Below are positions 63,307 through 64,000 of a DNA stretch of 64,000 nt, piece by piece. Where the stretch lies: contig NZ_SNYW01000009.1 of NCBI RefSeq assembly GCF_004363235.1, positions 62,001-126,000 on the forward strand, in the 5' to 3' direction. The notes under the pieces were generated by a model. That model had not been told where the DNA came from, did no database searches, and saw nothing but the letters and a program-made list of their open reading frames with translations. The position numbers and the translations under genes were made by a program. Position 1 is the first letter of the stretch, and every line of letters begins with the position of its first letter. The DNA comes from Dongia mobilis (lineage in GTDB: Bacteria; Pseudomonadota; Alphaproteobacteria; Dongiales; Dongiaceae).

Positions 63307-64000
63307 ATTGTCGACGCCGGCATATCTTGCTTGTTGTGGGGTGGGCGGCGGCTTCGCAGCCATCGGGCTGGATGGCGATGGCCGTCCACTGTGGCATCAA
63401 ACGCAGCCGGCCCGGGCGCATGACATTATTGGTCATGCAGACCTCGGTATTTGCGCGGTGGTGGCGCGAAAGCCGGGCACCTATGTCGCCGTCTGCGACC
63501 TGGTGACCGGTAAGACACAAGTGACTTGCAAGGCCGTATCCGGGCATCACTTTGACGGCCATGGTGTCTTCAGCCTCGACGGCCGGGAGATCTTCGCCAC
63601 GCAGAGCGCCGACCGGACGCAGGACGGCCTGATTGCGGTCTACGACACCAGAAGCGGGGCGTTGCTGAGGACCTTCCCCAGCCAGGGCACCGAACCCCAC
63701 GAATTGATTTGGTCGGAACCAGGCATTCTCGCAATCGCCCATGGTGGCATCGTCAACCGCAACGATCCGGATGCGATCGATTCATCCCTGGTGTTGCTCG
63801 AAGCCGAGAGTGGCGAGGTCCTGCGGCGCTGGGTGCTGGATGATGATTGGGAAACACTGTCGATCCGGCATCTAGCCGGCCTAACGGATGGCGGCATCGT
63901 CTTTGCGATGCAGGACCAGGACGCCGCGACCGACCGGCGTCCGCTGGTCGGTATTGCCACTGCCAGCGGCGCATTGTCTTTCCTGCCTATTCCCCCGGAA
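63296..64000 (+). CDS. DUF1513 domain protein, 3' end outside the window
   Basis: The frame from ATG 63296 is open to the last base (235 codons). The product has beta-propeller-like repeats (HDIIGHADLGICAVVARK, GHHFDGHGVFSLDG, GTEPHELIWSEPGI) as in DUF1513, the usual fourth gene of this cluster. The ATG overlaps the imelysin gene by 11 bases. No signal peptide is visible from this start or from ATG 63281, which is odd because its partners are exported. Function unknown. Confidence 0.8.
   Translation, partial: MAPELSTPAYLACCGVGGGFAAIGLDGDGRPLWHQTQPARAHDIIGHADLGICAVVARKPGTYVAVCDLVTGKTQVTCKAVSGHHFDGHGVFSLDGREIFATQSADRTQDGLIAVYDTRSGALLRTFPSQGTEPHELIWSEPGILAIAHGGIVNRNDPDAIDSSLVLLEAESGEVLRRWVLDDDWETLSIRHLAGLTDGGIVFAMQDQDAATDRRPLVGIATASGALSFLPIPPE

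Overview
The window is a GC-rich stretch of bacterial chromosome. Everything in it points to a free-living alphaproteobacterium, most likely from the Rhodospirillales side of the class (inference from content, not from a database search). The markers are a MipZ-type division-site ATPase, a SAM-II riboswitch ahead of metZ, a perfect CtrA-type box (TTAA-N7-TTAA), the ethylmalonyl-CoA pathway genes ccr/mcd/ecm, and a clpS-clpA pair of alphaproteobacterial type. I see no phage, insertion sequence, plasmid or CRISPR structure. Genes are dense, often overlapping by 4 to 8 bases.

Layout. 1-2.1 kb: 3' part of lon, hupB and tRNA-Val(TAC). 2.1-3.0 kb: a small, less GC-rich patch holding a lipoprotein-like gene broken by one in-frame TAG. 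3.0-8.8 kb: iron-type alcohol dehydrogenase, GlxA/AraC regulator divergent from a methyltransferase, EamA exporter, GFA protein, Lrp regulator and a DUF6356 peptide. 8.8-11.8 kb: mcd and ccr. 12-14.9 kb: DUF898 membrane protein, M48 protease and a frameshifted small membrane protein. 14.9-16.8 kb: SAM-II riboswitch, metZ and a second GFA protein. 16.8-21.3 kb: ecm translationally coupled to bluB, a membrane retropepsin and an unknown exported protein. 21.4-27.3 kb: TRAP transporter (dctQMP), glutamine-synthetase-like ligase and aldehyde dehydrogenase. 27.6-31.3 kb: LysR regulator divergent from an HpaB-type monooxygenase/RidA/DUF1028 operon. 31.5-38.3 kb: molybdopterin oxidoreductase, mipZ, galU, ugd and an ATP-grasp protein. 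38.5-44.2 kb: HpcH/HpaI aldolase with two uncharacterised membrane proteins, ArsR-methyltransferase fusion and patatin. 44.4-50.1 kb: FGGY kinase, ketoglutarate-semialdehyde-type dehydrogenase, DD-carboxypeptidase with SPOR domain and a lipoprotein. 50.3-53.2 kb: clpS-clpA. 53.2-59.4 kb: PPOX protein, GNAT/XRE genes, YqhA with a class III aminotransferase, a 2-hydroxyacid dehydrogenase, and a coiled-coil gene behind a CtrA box. 59.5-64 kb: iron-related imelysin/di-haem oxidoreductase/imelysin/DUF1513 operon, cut by the window end.

How the genes work together. Three dedicated ethylmalonyl-CoA pathway enzymes (Ccr, Ecm, Mcd) lie within 10 kb. The B12-dependent mutase is coupled to BluB, which makes the lower ligand of its own cofactor. 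Methionine synthesis (metZ) is controlled by a SAM-sensing RNA with a visible terminator. The galU, ugd and ATP-grasp genes suggest surface polysaccharide supply. Regulator/target pairs with visible candidate operators include LysR-hpaB, Lrp with two direct repeats 41 bp apart, and XRE-cupin autoregulation. Less well understood sets worth attention are the monooxygenase/RidA/DUF1028 operon, the aldolase-linked membrane pair and the two disrupted genes.
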